Below are positions 7,812 through 15,654 of a stretch of DNA of 22,917 bases, in pieces. The first letter of the stretch is position 1. Every line of letters starts with the position of its first letter. Made by a program: the position numbers and the translations under genes. The notes below the pieces were generated by a model that saw nothing but the letters and a program-made list of their open reading frames with translations, did not search any database and was not told where the DNA came from. The stretch is from a bacterium. GTDB taxonomy: Bacteria > Desulfobacterota > Anaeroferrophillalia > Anaeroferrophillales > Tharpellaceae. The stretch covers positions 1 through 22,917 of the forward strand of contig JAOZKP010000010.1 in NCBI GenBank assembly GCA_029935295.1. Reading direction: 5' to 3'.

Positions 7812-9272
7812 ATGAAATCTAAAGAAATTTTAACCGGGTTTACATTCGACGATGTTCTGATTCAGCCGAATTATTCCAATGTTCTGCCGAATCAGGTCGA
7901 TCTTTCAACCTGGTTGACAAAGGATATAAAACTTAATTCTCCGTTGTTGAGTGCGGCGATGGATTCGGTAACTGAATCCAAAACAGCAATCTGTATGGCG
8001 CGTGAGGGTGGTATCGGCATAATTCATAAAAATATGTCGGTCGAAGACCAAGCTTTAGAGGTTGACAAGGTCAAAAAATCAGAGAGCGGTATGATTGTTG
8101 ATCCAATCACCATGGCGCCTGAGCACAAGGTTCACGAAGTATTGGCGGTGATGGAGAAATATCGTATTTCCGGGGTGCCGATTGTTGACGGCGATCAGCT
8201 GGTTGGTATCGTTACTAATCGGGATTTGCGTTTTGAGACCCGGATGGACCGCTCACTGCGTGATATCATGACCAAAGATAATTTGGTGACGGTGACCAAA
8301 GGCATCAGCATGGATGAGGCCAAAGTTTTGTTGCATGAACATCGGATTGAAAAACTGCTGGTAGTTGATGAGAAGAATCGGCTCCAGGGTTTGATTACGA
8401 TTAAAGATATTGAGAAAACACGCAAGTATCCGGATTCCTGTAAAGATAGTATGGGGCGTCTGCGGGTCGGGGCGGCTGTCGGTGTTGCCGGCGATCGCGA
8501 AGCCCGAATTGAGGCACTGCTTAAAGCCGGAGTCGATGCGATTGTAATCGATACCGCCCACGGTCATAGTCAAGGGGTGCTTGATGCGGTGGCCGCAACC
8601 CGGGCAACTTTTGACTGCCAGTTGATTGTCGGCAATGTCGCTACGGCCGGTGGGGCTGAAGCTTTGATTAAAGCTGGGGCAGATGCGATTAAAATCGGTA
8701 TTGGTCCGGGTTCGATCTGTACGACCCGAATTGTTGCCGGTATCGGCGTGCCTCAGGTCAGTGCTCTGCTCGATTGTAATGAGGTTGCGGAAAAGTACGG
8801 GGTGCCGATGATCGCTGACGGCGGCATAAAATTTTCCGGAGATGTGGTTAAGGCGATTGCATCCGGGGCCCAGACCGTGATGATTGGCTCGCTCTTTGCC
8901 GGTACTGAAGAGAGTCCCGGCGAAACTATTCTCTATCAGGGCCGCAGTTATAAACTTTATCGCGGCATGGGCTCTTTAGGGGCAATGCAGTCGGGAAGTA
9001 AGGATCGTTATTTTCAGGACGGCATAGACGACCAGAAAAAACTGGTGCCGGAAGGGATTGAGGGCCGGGTTCCTTATAAAGGGCATCTTTCATCAAGTAT
9101 TTATCAACTCTTAGGCGGATTGCGTTCGGGAATGGGATACGCCGGTTGTGCTGATATTGAGCAGTTGCGTCATGATGCCCGGATGACAAGAATAACCCCT
9201 GCGGGTCTGCGGGAAAGCCATGTTCATGATGTGATTATTACCAAAGAAGCACCTAATTATCGCTTGGAATAA
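7812..9272 (+). CDS. guaB: IMP dehydrogenase
   Basis: Cytoplasmic enzyme that oxidises IMP to XMP with NAD+, the first committed step of GMP synthesis. The 486 residues form a TIM barrel interrupted by two CBS domains at about 95-205 (IVDPITMAP, GIVTNRDLR, GLITIKDIE). The catalytic Cys303 lies in IGPGSICTTR and the flap Arg-Tyr at 399-400 in DRYFQ. GGAG at 7801-7804 lies seven bases before ATG 7812; the adjacent ATG at 7809 is only four bases away, so I prefer 7812. An in-frame start at 7692 would overlap fbp by about 85 bases and add 40 unrelated residues. guaA follows after 14 bases, giving the usual guaBA pair. Confidence 0.96.
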   Translation: MKSKEILTGFTFDDVLIQPNYSNVLPNQVDLSTWLTKDIKLNSPLLSAAMDSVTESKTAICMAREGGIGIIHKNMSVEDQALEVDKVKKSESGMIVDPITMAPEHKVHEVLAVMEKYRISGVPIVDGDQLVGIVTNRDLRFETRMDRSLRDIMTKDNLVTVTKGISMDEAKVLLHEHRIEKLLVVDEKNRLQGLITIKDIEKTRKYPDSCKDSMGRLRVGAAVGVAGDREARIEALLKAGVDAIVIDTAHGHSQGVLDAVAATRATFDCQLIVGNVATAGGAEALIKAGADAIKIGIGPGSICTTRIVAGIGVPQVSALLDCNEVAEKYGVPMIADGGIKFSGDVVKAIASGAQTVMIGSLFAGTEESPGETILYQGRSYKLYRGMGSLGAMQSGSKDRYFQDGIDDQKKLVPEGIEGRVPYKGHLSSSIYQLLGGLRSGMGYAGCADIEQLRHDARMTRITPAGLRESHVHDVIITKEAPNYRLE

Positions 9273-9286
9273 TAATAAGGAAAACT

Positions 9287-10840
9287 ATGCAGCAGCATGA
9301 TATTCACGAGGAGAAGATCTTAGTCCTCGATTTTGGCTCACAATATACTCAGCTAATTGCCCGCCGGGTACGTGAGCATAAAGTCTACTGTGAGATTCAT
9401 CCCTATAGTATCGATATAGAGACGATACGAAAGTTTTCTCCGAAGGGAATAATTCTCTCCGGCGGGCCTTCAAGTACCTACGGCAGCAGTGCTCCTCATG
9501 TCGATACTGGGGTATTTGCTTTAAATGTGCCAATTTTGGGGATCTGCTACGGCATGCAGGAGATTGCCGAACAGCTGGGTGGAGAGGTTGGACATTCCGA
9601 GCAGCGTGAATTCGGGATGGCGAGTCTTAATGCTCTGACTGACGATCCTTTGTGGGCGAATTTGAACTTTCCCGAGCAGGTCTGGATGAGTCACGGCGAT
9701 AAAGTTCTGGCTCTGCCGGAGGGCTTTACCGCGATCGGGGCGACTGAGAATGCGGCTATTGCCGCTTTTGCCAATCAGGAAAAACGGGTTTGGGGATTGC
9801 AGTTTCATCCCGAAGTTGTTCATACCGTTAATGGCCAGCAGCTATTAAAAAACTTTGTCTATTCGATCTGTGGCTGTGGCGGTCTCTGGACAATGCACTC
9901 ATTTATTGAAACCACGATTGCCGATATCAGAGCTCAGGTTGGTGCTGGAAAAGTTATCTTAGGCTTAAGTGGCGGGGTTGACTCCTCGGTTGCGGCTATG
10001 CTTCTGCACAAGGCTCTCGGCGATCAGTTGACCTGTATCTTTGTCAATAACGGAGTCTTGCGTCATGATGAAGCCGAGCAGGTGCAGGAGATGTACGGCC
10101 GGCATTTCAAGATGAACTTACGCTATGTTGATGCGAGCCAGAGCTTTCTTGATCTTTTAGTCGGGGTCACTGATCCTGAGAAGAAGCGTAAAATAATTGG
10201 CAATGAGTTTATTCGGGTTTTTGAAGATGAAGCGCATGAAATCGAAGATGTCAATTTCCTGGCCCAGGGAACCTTATATCCAGATGTGATTGAGAGTGTC
10301 TCATTTAAAGGTCCGTCAGCGGTAATCAAGAGCCATCACAATGTTGGTGGCCTGCCGGAACATATGAAACTCGAACTGGTTGAACCCTTACGTGAACTTT
10401 TTAAGGATGAGGTACGGGAAGTCGGACGCGAACTGGGCTTGCCTTCCGAAGTTGTTGACCGTCAGCCTTTTCCGGGGCCGGGTCTGGCCATCCGGGTGCT
10501 GGGTGAGGTCACAGAGGCCCGGCTTAAAATTTTGCGTCAGGCCGATGCTATTCTGCTTGAAGAGATTCGCGCAGCCGGACTCTATCTTGAGATCTGGCAG
10601 TCATTCGCGGTTTTGATTCCGGTTAAAACGGTCGGGGTCATGGGGGATGAGCGTACTTATGAAAAAGTTATTGCCCTGCGGGCAGTCAACAGTCGCGATG
10701 GTATGACCGCCGACTGGGTGCGTCTGCCTTATGATCTTCTGGGGCGTATTGCCAACCGAATTATTAATGAAGTCAGAGGTGTGAACCGGGTGGTTTACGA
10801 TATTTCGTCAAAGCCCCCCGGAACCATAGAGTGGGAATAG
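9287..10840 (+). CDS. guaA: GMP synthase (glutamine-hydrolysing)
   Basis: Converts XMP to GMP using glutamine and ATP. The 517-residue single-chain form has a class I glutamine amidotransferase domain at about 10-195, with nucleophile Cys87 in GICYGMQ and His174/Glu176 in QFHPEV. An ATP pyrophosphatase domain follows, with the loop LSGGVDSS at about 227-234, and the C-terminal dimerisation domain ends in KPPGTIEWE. AAGGA just before ATG 9287 supports the start. It is paired with guaB upstream, and the sigma-54 regulator begins 11 bases after its stop, so transcription may run through. Confidence 0.97.
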   Translation: MQQHDIHEEKILVLDFGSQYTQLIARRVREHKVYCEIHPYSIDIETIRKFSPKGIILSGGPSSTYGSSAPHVDTGVFALNVPILGICYGMQEIAEQLGGEVGHSEQREFGMASLNALTDDPLWANLNFPEQVWMSHGDKVLALPEGFTAIGATENAAIAAFANQEKRVWGLQFHPEVVHTVNGQQLLKNFVYSICGCGGLWTMHSFIETTIADIRAQVGAGKVILGLSGGVDSSVAAMLLHKALGDQLTCIFVNNGVLRHDEAEQVQEMYGRHFKMNLRYVDASQSFLDLLVGVTDPEKKRKIIGNEFIRVFEDEAHEIEDVNFLAQGTLYPDVIESVSFKGPSAVIKSHHNVGGLPEHMKLELVEPLRELFKDEVREVGRELGLPSEVVDRQPFPGPGLAIRVLGEVTEARLKILRQADAILLEEIRAAGLYLEIWQSFAVLIPVKTVGVMGDERTYEKVIALRAVNSRDGMTADWVRLPYDLLGRIANRIINEVRGVNRVVYDISSKPPGTIEWE

Positions 10841-10851
10841 AGGACTAAGCT

Positions 10852-12249
10852 ATGGGGCAGGCAGGTCGTATAATTATTGTTGATCGCAAAAGCCGGATTC
10901 GGCAGGAGACTGCCGATGCCTTACGTGAACTCGGGTTTCAGGTGGATGAGTTTGATAGCGGAGAAGAGGTTCGGGCGCAGCTTAAGAAATCATCCTGTCA
11001 ACTGCTTCTGGCAGAGGTCAGTATGCTGCCCGGCGGCGGGGTCGAATTTCTTCTCGGTGAAGATGCGATTCTCTCGTCAACCGCTGTAGTTTTGATGGCG
11101 TCGGCGACGTCTGTAGACGATGTTGCCGCCGTAATGCGGGCCGGTGCCGCCGATTTTATTCAGCGGCCTTACGGGCTTGAAGAGCTTTGCCTGCGGATCG
11201 AAAAAGCGCTCAAGGTGCGTTTCTATGAAAATGAGATCACCTATCTGCGTCATGAGCGGGATATTATCTACCGATTTGATAATTTTATTGGAGAGAGTGA
11301 TGCGATTAAGCAAGTTTTTGCTCTTTTAAATAAAGTTTCGGCGAGTAATGCCAGTATTTTGATCTCTGGTGAAACCGGAACCGGGAAGGAGCTGGTGGCC
11401 GGTGCCATTCACTACAGCAGCCCTCGTTCGGCAAAGAGTTTTATTAAAGTTAATTGTGCCGCCTTGCATGATAATCTCCTGGAAAGTGAACTTTTCGGTC
11501 ACGAAAAAGGGGCTTATACCGGTGCCAGCCGGCAGCGTATCGGCCGTTTTGAACAGGCCGATCGGGGCACTCTCTTTCTTGATGAGATTGGTGATATGAG
11601 TCTCGGAACCCAGGCTAAGCTGCTGCGGGTTTTGCAAGAGAAGGAGTTCGAGCGTTTAGGCGGAGATAAAACCATTAAGGTGGATGCCCGCATAATTTCT
11701 GCATCCAATAAGGATCTGGCCAAGATAATCCGGGAAGGTAATTTCCGCGAGGATCTTTTTTATCGGATAAATGTAATCAACGTTCATATCCCGCCTCTGC
11801 GTGAACGGCGTGAAGATATTCCGCTTTTGGCGGAGTCTTTCATTCGCAAGTTCTCAGCTGATTTGAAGAAGAATGTTACTTCTCTGCATCCTGACGCCGC
11901 CAAGTTTCTGCAGAAGCATCACTGGTCGGGAAATGTCCGGGAGTTGCAGAATTGCATTGAACGGGCGATGTTGATGAGTGACGGTCCTGAAATTATGGTT
12001 GCGGATCTTCTGTTTATGCGGGATTTGAGATCGGGTGATGGAGCCGATGAATCCTGTGCCATGTTTAAGCTGCCGCCTCAGGGGCTGAAGCTCGACGATG
12101 TTGAGCGCTCACTGATTGTAGAGACTTTAGAAGCCTGCAACTGGGTCCAGAAAGATGCGGCCGAGATGCTGGGCATAAGTAAGCGGGTGATGAACTACAA
12201 AGTCAAACAGCTCGGCCTGGCTAACGCCCGCTGGCTCAAGAATAAATAG
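10852..12249 (+). CDS. Sigma-54-dependent regulator with degenerate receiver domain (NtrC-type)
   Basis: Bacterial enhancer-binding protein that uses ATP to open sigma-54 promoters. The 465 residues contain a receiver-like domain at about 5-120, an AAA+ domain at about 145-370 and a Fis-type helix-turn-helix at about 420-460 (QKDAAEMLGISKRVMNYKVK). The AAA+ part looks active: Walker A GETGTGKE at 173-180, sigma-54 contact loop GAYTGA at 220-225, Walker B LFLDEIGD at 241-248. The receiver is not standard. The usual acidic pair reads Asp11-Arg12, the phospho-accepting Asp is absent (AEVSMLPG, with Glu55 one residue out of register), and the conserved Lys is Arg105 before Pro106. Control by classical phosphorylation is thus unlikely. 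No histidine kinase lies nearby. The stop directly abuts the rlmN start, suggesting translational coupling. Target genes are unknown. Confidence 0.9.
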   Translation: MGQAGRIIIVDRKSRIRQETADALRELGFQVDEFDSGEEVRAQLKKSSCQLLLAEVSMLPGGGVEFLLGEDAILSSTAVVLMASATSVDDVAAVMRAGAADFIQRPYGLEELCLRIEKALKVRFYENEITYLRHERDIIYRFDNFIGESDAIKQVFALLNKVSASNASILISGETGTGKELVAGAIHYSSPRSAKSFIKVNCAALHDNLLESELFGHEKGAYTGASRQRIGRFEQADRGTLFLDEIGDMSLGTQAKLLRVLQEKEFERLGGDKTIKVDARIISASNKDLAKIIREGNFREDLFYRINVINVHIPPLRERREDIPLLAESFIRKFSADLKKNVTSLHPDAAKFLQKHHWSGNVRELQNCIERAMLMSDGPEIMVADLLFMRDLRSGDGADESCAMFKLPPQGLKLDDVERSLIVETLEACNWVQKDAAEMLGISKRVMNYKVKQLGLANARWLKNK

Positions 12250-13302
12250 ATGACCAAACTAAATCTTAAGGGTGTGACCCGGCAGGAGTTGGTGCAGCAT
12301 CTTGCGGGAATCGGAAAGGAACGTTACCGGGCAGATCAGATTATCCGCTGGCTCTACCTGCAGCGGGTCAAAGATATCGATAAGATGAGTAACCTCTCTT
12401 TAAGTTGCCGGGAGCATTTGCGCGGATTCTCATTTGTCGGTCAGCTGGAATTGGTTAAAGAGCAGATATCGCAGGATGGTACCCGGAAATTTCTTTTCCA
12501 ATTAGCCGACGGTCACACCGTTGAGACCGTTCTCATCGCCGAAAAAGATCGTTTAACCCTCTGTATTTCGACTCAGGTCGGCTGCCGTATGGGCTGCCGT
12601 TTCTGTCTGACCGGAGGTTCCGGTTTTGAGCGCCAGTTGAGTGCCGCTGAAATTATCGATCAGGTAATTCAGGTTGCTGAAATCATTGCGCCTGAAAGTC
12701 AGGGTCGGGGTCCGATCACCAATATTGTCTTGATGGGTATGGGCGAGCCCCTCGATAATTTCGATGAGGTTGTCAAGGCTCTTGAGATTTTTATGTACGA
12801 TGACGGGATGCAGTTTTCCCACCGTCGGCTGACGCTTTCAACCTGCGGTCTGGCCCCGGAAATTATTGAACTTGGAAAACGGATATATGTCTCTCTGGCA
12901 ATTTCCTTAAATGCTGCGGATGATGCCCTGCGCAGTGAGTTGATGCCGGTTAACCGCCGTTATGATCTGGCCCAGCTGCTGGCCGCCTGCCGTACTTATC
13001 CGGCGACTAACCAGCGCCGGATAACCTTTGAGTATATAATTTTTGCCGGTCTCAATGATTCCCTGGAAGATGCCGAACGTCTGGCTGAATTAATTGGAAA
13101 TATGCCTGCCAAAATCAATTTAATTCCCTTTAATGAGCATCCTGAATTACCGTTTAAACGGCCGGAACATCAGCGGATAGTTGATTTTGTGAACTGTTTA
13201 CAGCGGCATGGTATGACGGTTATGACCCGGCGGAGCAAGGGCGCTGATATCAGCGCTGCCTGCGGCCAGTTGCGGGAAGCTGTGACTGCCGGTCAAGTTT
13301 AA
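12250..13302 (+). CDS. rlmN: 23S rRNA/tRNA adenine-C2 methyltransferase RlmN
   Basis: Radical SAM enzyme that methylates C2 of A2503 in 23S rRNA and of A37 in some tRNAs. The 350 residues show an N-terminal helical region at about 1-70, the iron-sulfur motif CxxxCxxC at Cys112, Cys116 and Cys119 (GCRMGCRFCL), the SAM-contacting GMGEPLDN at about 163-170, and the C-terminal catalytic Cys in ISAACGQL. The ATG at 12250 starts on the base after the regulator's TAG. The stop codon lies inside a long hairpin. Length and motifs match the family. Confidence 0.96.
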   Translation: MTKLNLKGVTRQELVQHLAGIGKERYRADQIIRWLYLQRVKDIDKMSNLSLSCREHLRGFSFVGQLELVKEQISQDGTRKFLFQLADGHTVETVLIAEKDRLTLCISTQVGCRMGCRFCLTGGSGFERQLSAAEIIDQVIQVAEIIAPESQGRGPITNIVLMGMGEPLDNFDEVVKALEIFMYDDGMQFSHRRLTLSTCGLAPEIIELGKRIYVSLAISLNAADDALRSELMPVNRRYDLAQLLAACRTYPATNQRRITFEYIIFAGLNDSLEDAERLAELIGNMPAKINLIPFNEHPELPFKRPEHQRIVDFVNCLQRHGMTVMTRRSKGADISAACGQLREAVTAGQV

Positions 13303-13320
13303 ATTTGACCGGGATCAGTC
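13284..13320. terminator. Hairpin between convergent rlmN and cheX-like genes
   Basis: GACTG plus CCGGTCAA (13284-13296) pairs with TTGACCGG (13305-13312) and CAGTC (13316-13320), with a three-base bulge GAT and an eight-base loop. It contains the rlmN stop (13300-13302) and ends three bases before the stop of the opposing gene. No T-run follows on either strand, but the position fits a shared two-way terminator or transcript end stabiliser. Confidence 0.6.
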
Positions 13321-13322
13321 AG

Positions 13323-13784
13323 TTAGTCGACAAAGGCAAATTCAAGCGAGAAAGTGCCGAAATCAGTGGTGAAAGGCAGACCCACTATTGCTGATTTAGT
13401 GACATGGGTGATGGTGTGGTTCTCGCCGGTAATGATGGTCGGGATGCCGGCGGTCAGGTTAATGTTCTGGGCTTCAAGTTTGTTCCGGGCATCACCGCAG
13501 ATCATGTTTGTAAGTTCACCGACAGCATCGTGGACATCGGCATTGAGTTCATCATGAACTTCGCCCAGCATTTTTTCGAGAACGGCTTTGATGCAGGGGA
13601 ATGTGAAAGTGATCGAAAGCGAACCGTCCTTGTCACCAGCCAGCCCGATGATGCCGGTAATGTCTCCGGTTGCTGTTGGGTCTTTTTTTATGTAAGGTTT
13701 GCCTGGTTTTGAGGTCATGAATGCCATTGTTTTTAGAACATTCATGGTGGCTTCGATGAAGGGGTTGATGTAACGTACATCCAC
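13323..13784 (-). CDS. cheX: CheX-like chemotaxis phosphatase-domain protein
   Basis: Small cytoplasmic protein of the CheC/CheX/FliY fold; known members dephosphorylate CheY-P or related response regulators. The 153 residues carry the family's active-site helix DAVGELTNMICGDARNKL at about 86-103, with the expected Glu90 and Asn93 pair of the ExxN motif. The start is GTG at 13784, preceded on the minus strand by AGGAG (complement at 13793-13797) eight bases away, a good ribosome site. It is a single gene facing rlmN, with no chemotaxis genes in view, so its partner regulator is unknown. A perfect palindrome at 13806-13835 lies just upstream and probably controls it. Such orphan CheX proteins are common in deltaproteobacteria. 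Confidence 0.85.
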   Translation of the reverse strand: MDVRYINPFIEATMNVLKTMAFMTSKPGKPYIKKDPTATGDITGIIGLAGDKDGSLSITFTFPCIKAVLEKMLGEVHDELNADVHDAVGELTNMICGDARNKLEAQNINLTAGIPTIITGENHTITHVTKSAIVGLPFTTDFGTFSLEFAFVD

Positions 13785-14087
13785 GGGCTGGTCTCCTTAG
13801 CTGTTGTGGTATAAAGTTAAATAACTTTATACCACCTAAATATCGTAGTTGAACGATTTTAAATCCGGAAAAACCTCAAGAAACATTGACTTAGTAGCAA
13901 ATTGTACGGACAAGTTCAAGTATTTTTATGGATTTTTTTTTGACTTGTTGTTAGTATCGAAGATTGACCATTAAAGAGTATGCGTAACGCGGACTTTGCG
14001 TACAAGTAGGAGCTTTTAGATACGTTTTCTTGTTTTTGTGTAAGAAAACAACCTGTAAGGCAATAAATTATTACCTGGACAATAAGT
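13785..14087. other. Divergent intergenic region between cheX-like and mltB-like genes
   Basis: This AT-rich 303-base gap should hold both promoters. Besides the palindrome at 13806-13835, it has a bulged repeat (ACAAGTTCAA near 13910-13919 and TTGACTTGT at 13940-13948) enclosing a T-run, and a perfect eight-base stem GTTTTCTT/AAGAAAAC at 14024-14031 and 14042-14049, close to the mltB-like start. Three TTGAC boxes occur (13886, 13940, 13964), but none has a convincing -10 at 16-18 bases. I saw no small gene here. Confidence 0.4.
13806..13835. promoter_or_regulatory. Perfect 14-bp inverted repeat upstream of the cheX-like gene
   Basis: GTGGTATAAAGTTA at 13806-13819 and its exact reverse complement at 13822-13835 are separated by AA. 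It starts 21 bases before the GTG start of the minus-strand gene and just behind its ribosome site. As DNA it is a strong candidate operator for a dimeric repressor; as RNA it would form an AU-rich leader hairpin next to the ribosome site. Confidence 0.6.
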
Positions 14088-14942
14088 GTGAAAAAAAAAT
14101 TTCAATGGAGTTTGTTGCTTCTGATACTTTTTCTGCTTTTTTCAAGCGGGCCGGTTTCGGCGGCGGATAAGTTAAGCTTGTGTCAGCGCCTGGCAGCGGA
14201 AAAGGGTGTCGACCGAGTCATGGTGATGCGCTATTGTCCAGATAAAAAGAGCGGCTTTCATGTCGATACTAAGATAATTGGTAAAAACCTGAAACAGGTT
14301 GAATATAAAGCAACTTATGACCATTTTTTAACACCGCCTTCAGTTCGTAAGGCGCAGTCTTTTCTGGATAAAAATCGAGATTGGCTGCAGTTGGTAGAGA
14401 AAAAATTTAAGGTCGAAGCTAAAGTCATTACCGCGATTTTTCTGATTGAGTCTGATCTTGGACGTTATCCGGGTCGCTACCCTCTGCTAAAGGTATTTAC
14501 TTCTCTGGCGTCCTGTGACCAAGAGGAATATCTACGGGTGGTGTTTAAAGAGTTAAAGGTCAGCTACCCTGACTTGGATTATAAATGGCTTAAAAAAAGA
14601 GCTCGAAAAAAAGCTGCATGGGGTTATACTCAATTAGTGGCGTTACTGCAGCTTGCTGATCGGCTCGATGTCGAAACGGTTAAGGGCTCCTGGGCCGGCG
14701 CGTTTGGTATTTGTCAGTTTATTCCGAGCAGCTGTTTAAGCTATGCCGTTGACGGCAGTGGCGATGGTCGGATCGACCTTTACGATTTCAAAGATGCTGC
14801 GGCGAGTGTCGCCAACTATCTCAAAGCTCACGGTTGGCAGTTGGGACTCACCGTGAAGCAACAGGAGAAAGTTGTCTGGAGTTACAACCACAGCCAGCTC
14901 TACTGTCAGACTGTGGTGGCGTTGGCGGGGCGGTTGCAATAA
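14088..14942 (+). CDS. MltB-family lytic murein transglycosylase
   Basis: Periplasmic enzyme that cleaves peptidoglycan glycan strands, forming 1,6-anhydro-muramyl ends. The 284 residues begin with a signal peptide (MKKK, then a hydrophobic stretch to about 25, PVSA cleavage region). No lipobox cysteine is seen, so it is probably soluble. The SLT_2 domain spans about 85-280: the candidate catalytic Glu121 lies in FLIESDLGRYPG, followed by GAFGICQFIPSS at about 204-215, DGSGDGRIDLYD at about 222-233 and SYNHS near the end. It is shorter than E. coli MltB. The start is GTG at 14088 without a clear ribosome site. tmk begins one base after its stop, so it probably heads the housekeeping operon, an unusual leader for DNA-metabolism genes. 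Confidence 0.88.
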   Translation: MKKKFQWSLLLLILFLLFSSGPVSAADKLSLCQRLAAEKGVDRVMVMRYCPDKKSGFHVDTKIIGKNLKQVEYKATYDHFLTPPSVRKAQSFLDKNRDWLQLVEKKFKVEAKVITAIFLIESDLGRYPGRYPLLKVFTSLASCDQEEYLRVVFKELKVSYPDLDYKWLKKRARKKAAWGYTQLVALLQLADRLDVETVKGSWAGAFGICQFIPSSCLSYAVDGSGDGRIDLYDFKDAAASVANYLKAHGWQLGLTVKQQEKVVWSYNHSQLYCQTVVALAGRLQ

Positions 14943-14943
14943 A

Positions 14944-15654
14944 ATGCCGGAGAGTTTGGAGAGTTTAAAGTCAGGATCCTTGATCACTTTTGAAGGGATC
15001 GAAGGGTGCGGTAAATCAACTCAGATTGTTATGCTGGCTGAGCGGCTGCGCAAGTTGGGTCATGCGGTGGTTATTTCGCGTGAGCCCGGAGCGACCCGTC
15101 TCGGGAAACAGTTGCGGGATCTGCTGTTGGATCCGACGCATGATCCTGACGCTTTAACCGAGTTACTGCTCTATCTTGCAGATCGCCGGGAACATTGTCG
15201 CCGGGTAATCAGTCCGGCCCTGGATCGGGGTGAGATTGTTTTGCTCGATCGTTTTGTTGATTCAACCTGGGTCTATCAGGGTTTTGCCGCTCCGGCCGCA
15301 GCTGCGGTCGGAGAAAGTGCCGCAGTTTCAGCTGAAAATATCGATATGTTAAATCGTCTGGTGGTCGGGGCATACTGGCCGCAGCTTACCTGTCTTCTTG
15401 ATTGCCCCGCTGAAATAGGTCTCAAGCGGGCCCGGCAGCGAAATATTGAAACCGGTGATGTTGGTATCGCAGATCGCTTTGAGCAACGTCAGCTCTATTT
15501 TCATGAACAGGTCCGGGCCGGTTTTCTGCATCTGGCAAAGGTTGAAAAAGAGCGCTTTTGTATCTTTGATGCTGCCCGGTCGATTGCTGACATTCATGAT
15601 GAAATCTGGCAGGAGTTTTCGCGCCGGATTCGATTGAGTGCAATATGCCGTTAG
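14944..15654 (+). CDS. tmk: Thymidylate kinase
   Basis: Phosphorylates dTMP to dTDP with ATP, essential for dTTP supply. The 236 residues show the P-loop GIEGCGKST at about 18-26, the EPGAT motif at 47-51, the DR(F) motif at 102-104 (LLDRFVDST) and a LID segment around 162-180 (RARQRNIETGDVGIADRF). The ATG at 14944 is chosen because the family starts just before the LITFEG strand; an upstream in-frame start at 14872 would overlap the mltB-like gene by about 70 bases. Its last ten bases overlap holB, so the two are translationally coupled. Confidence 0.95.
   Translation: MPESLESLKSGSLITFEGIEGCGKSTQIVMLAERLRKLGHAVVISREPGATRLGKQLRDLLLDPTHDPDALTELLLYLADRREHCRRVISPALDRGEIVLLDRFVDSTWVYQGFAAPAAAAVGESAAVSAENIDMLNRLVVGAYWPQLTCLLDCPAEIGLKRARQRNIETGDVGIADRFEQRQLYFHEQVRAGFLHLAKVEKERFCIFDAARSIADIHDEIWQEFSRRIRLSAICR

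Noticed and set aside
13404..13712. Plus-strand open frames opposite the cheX-like gene
   Set aside because: The minus-strand product has a clear CheX signature and ribosome site; the plus-strand products resemble nothing known.
13931..13948. T-run with flanking repeat as a terminator
   Set aside because: The T-run lies inside the loop rather than after the stem, and both neighbouring genes diverge from this region, so no terminator is expected.
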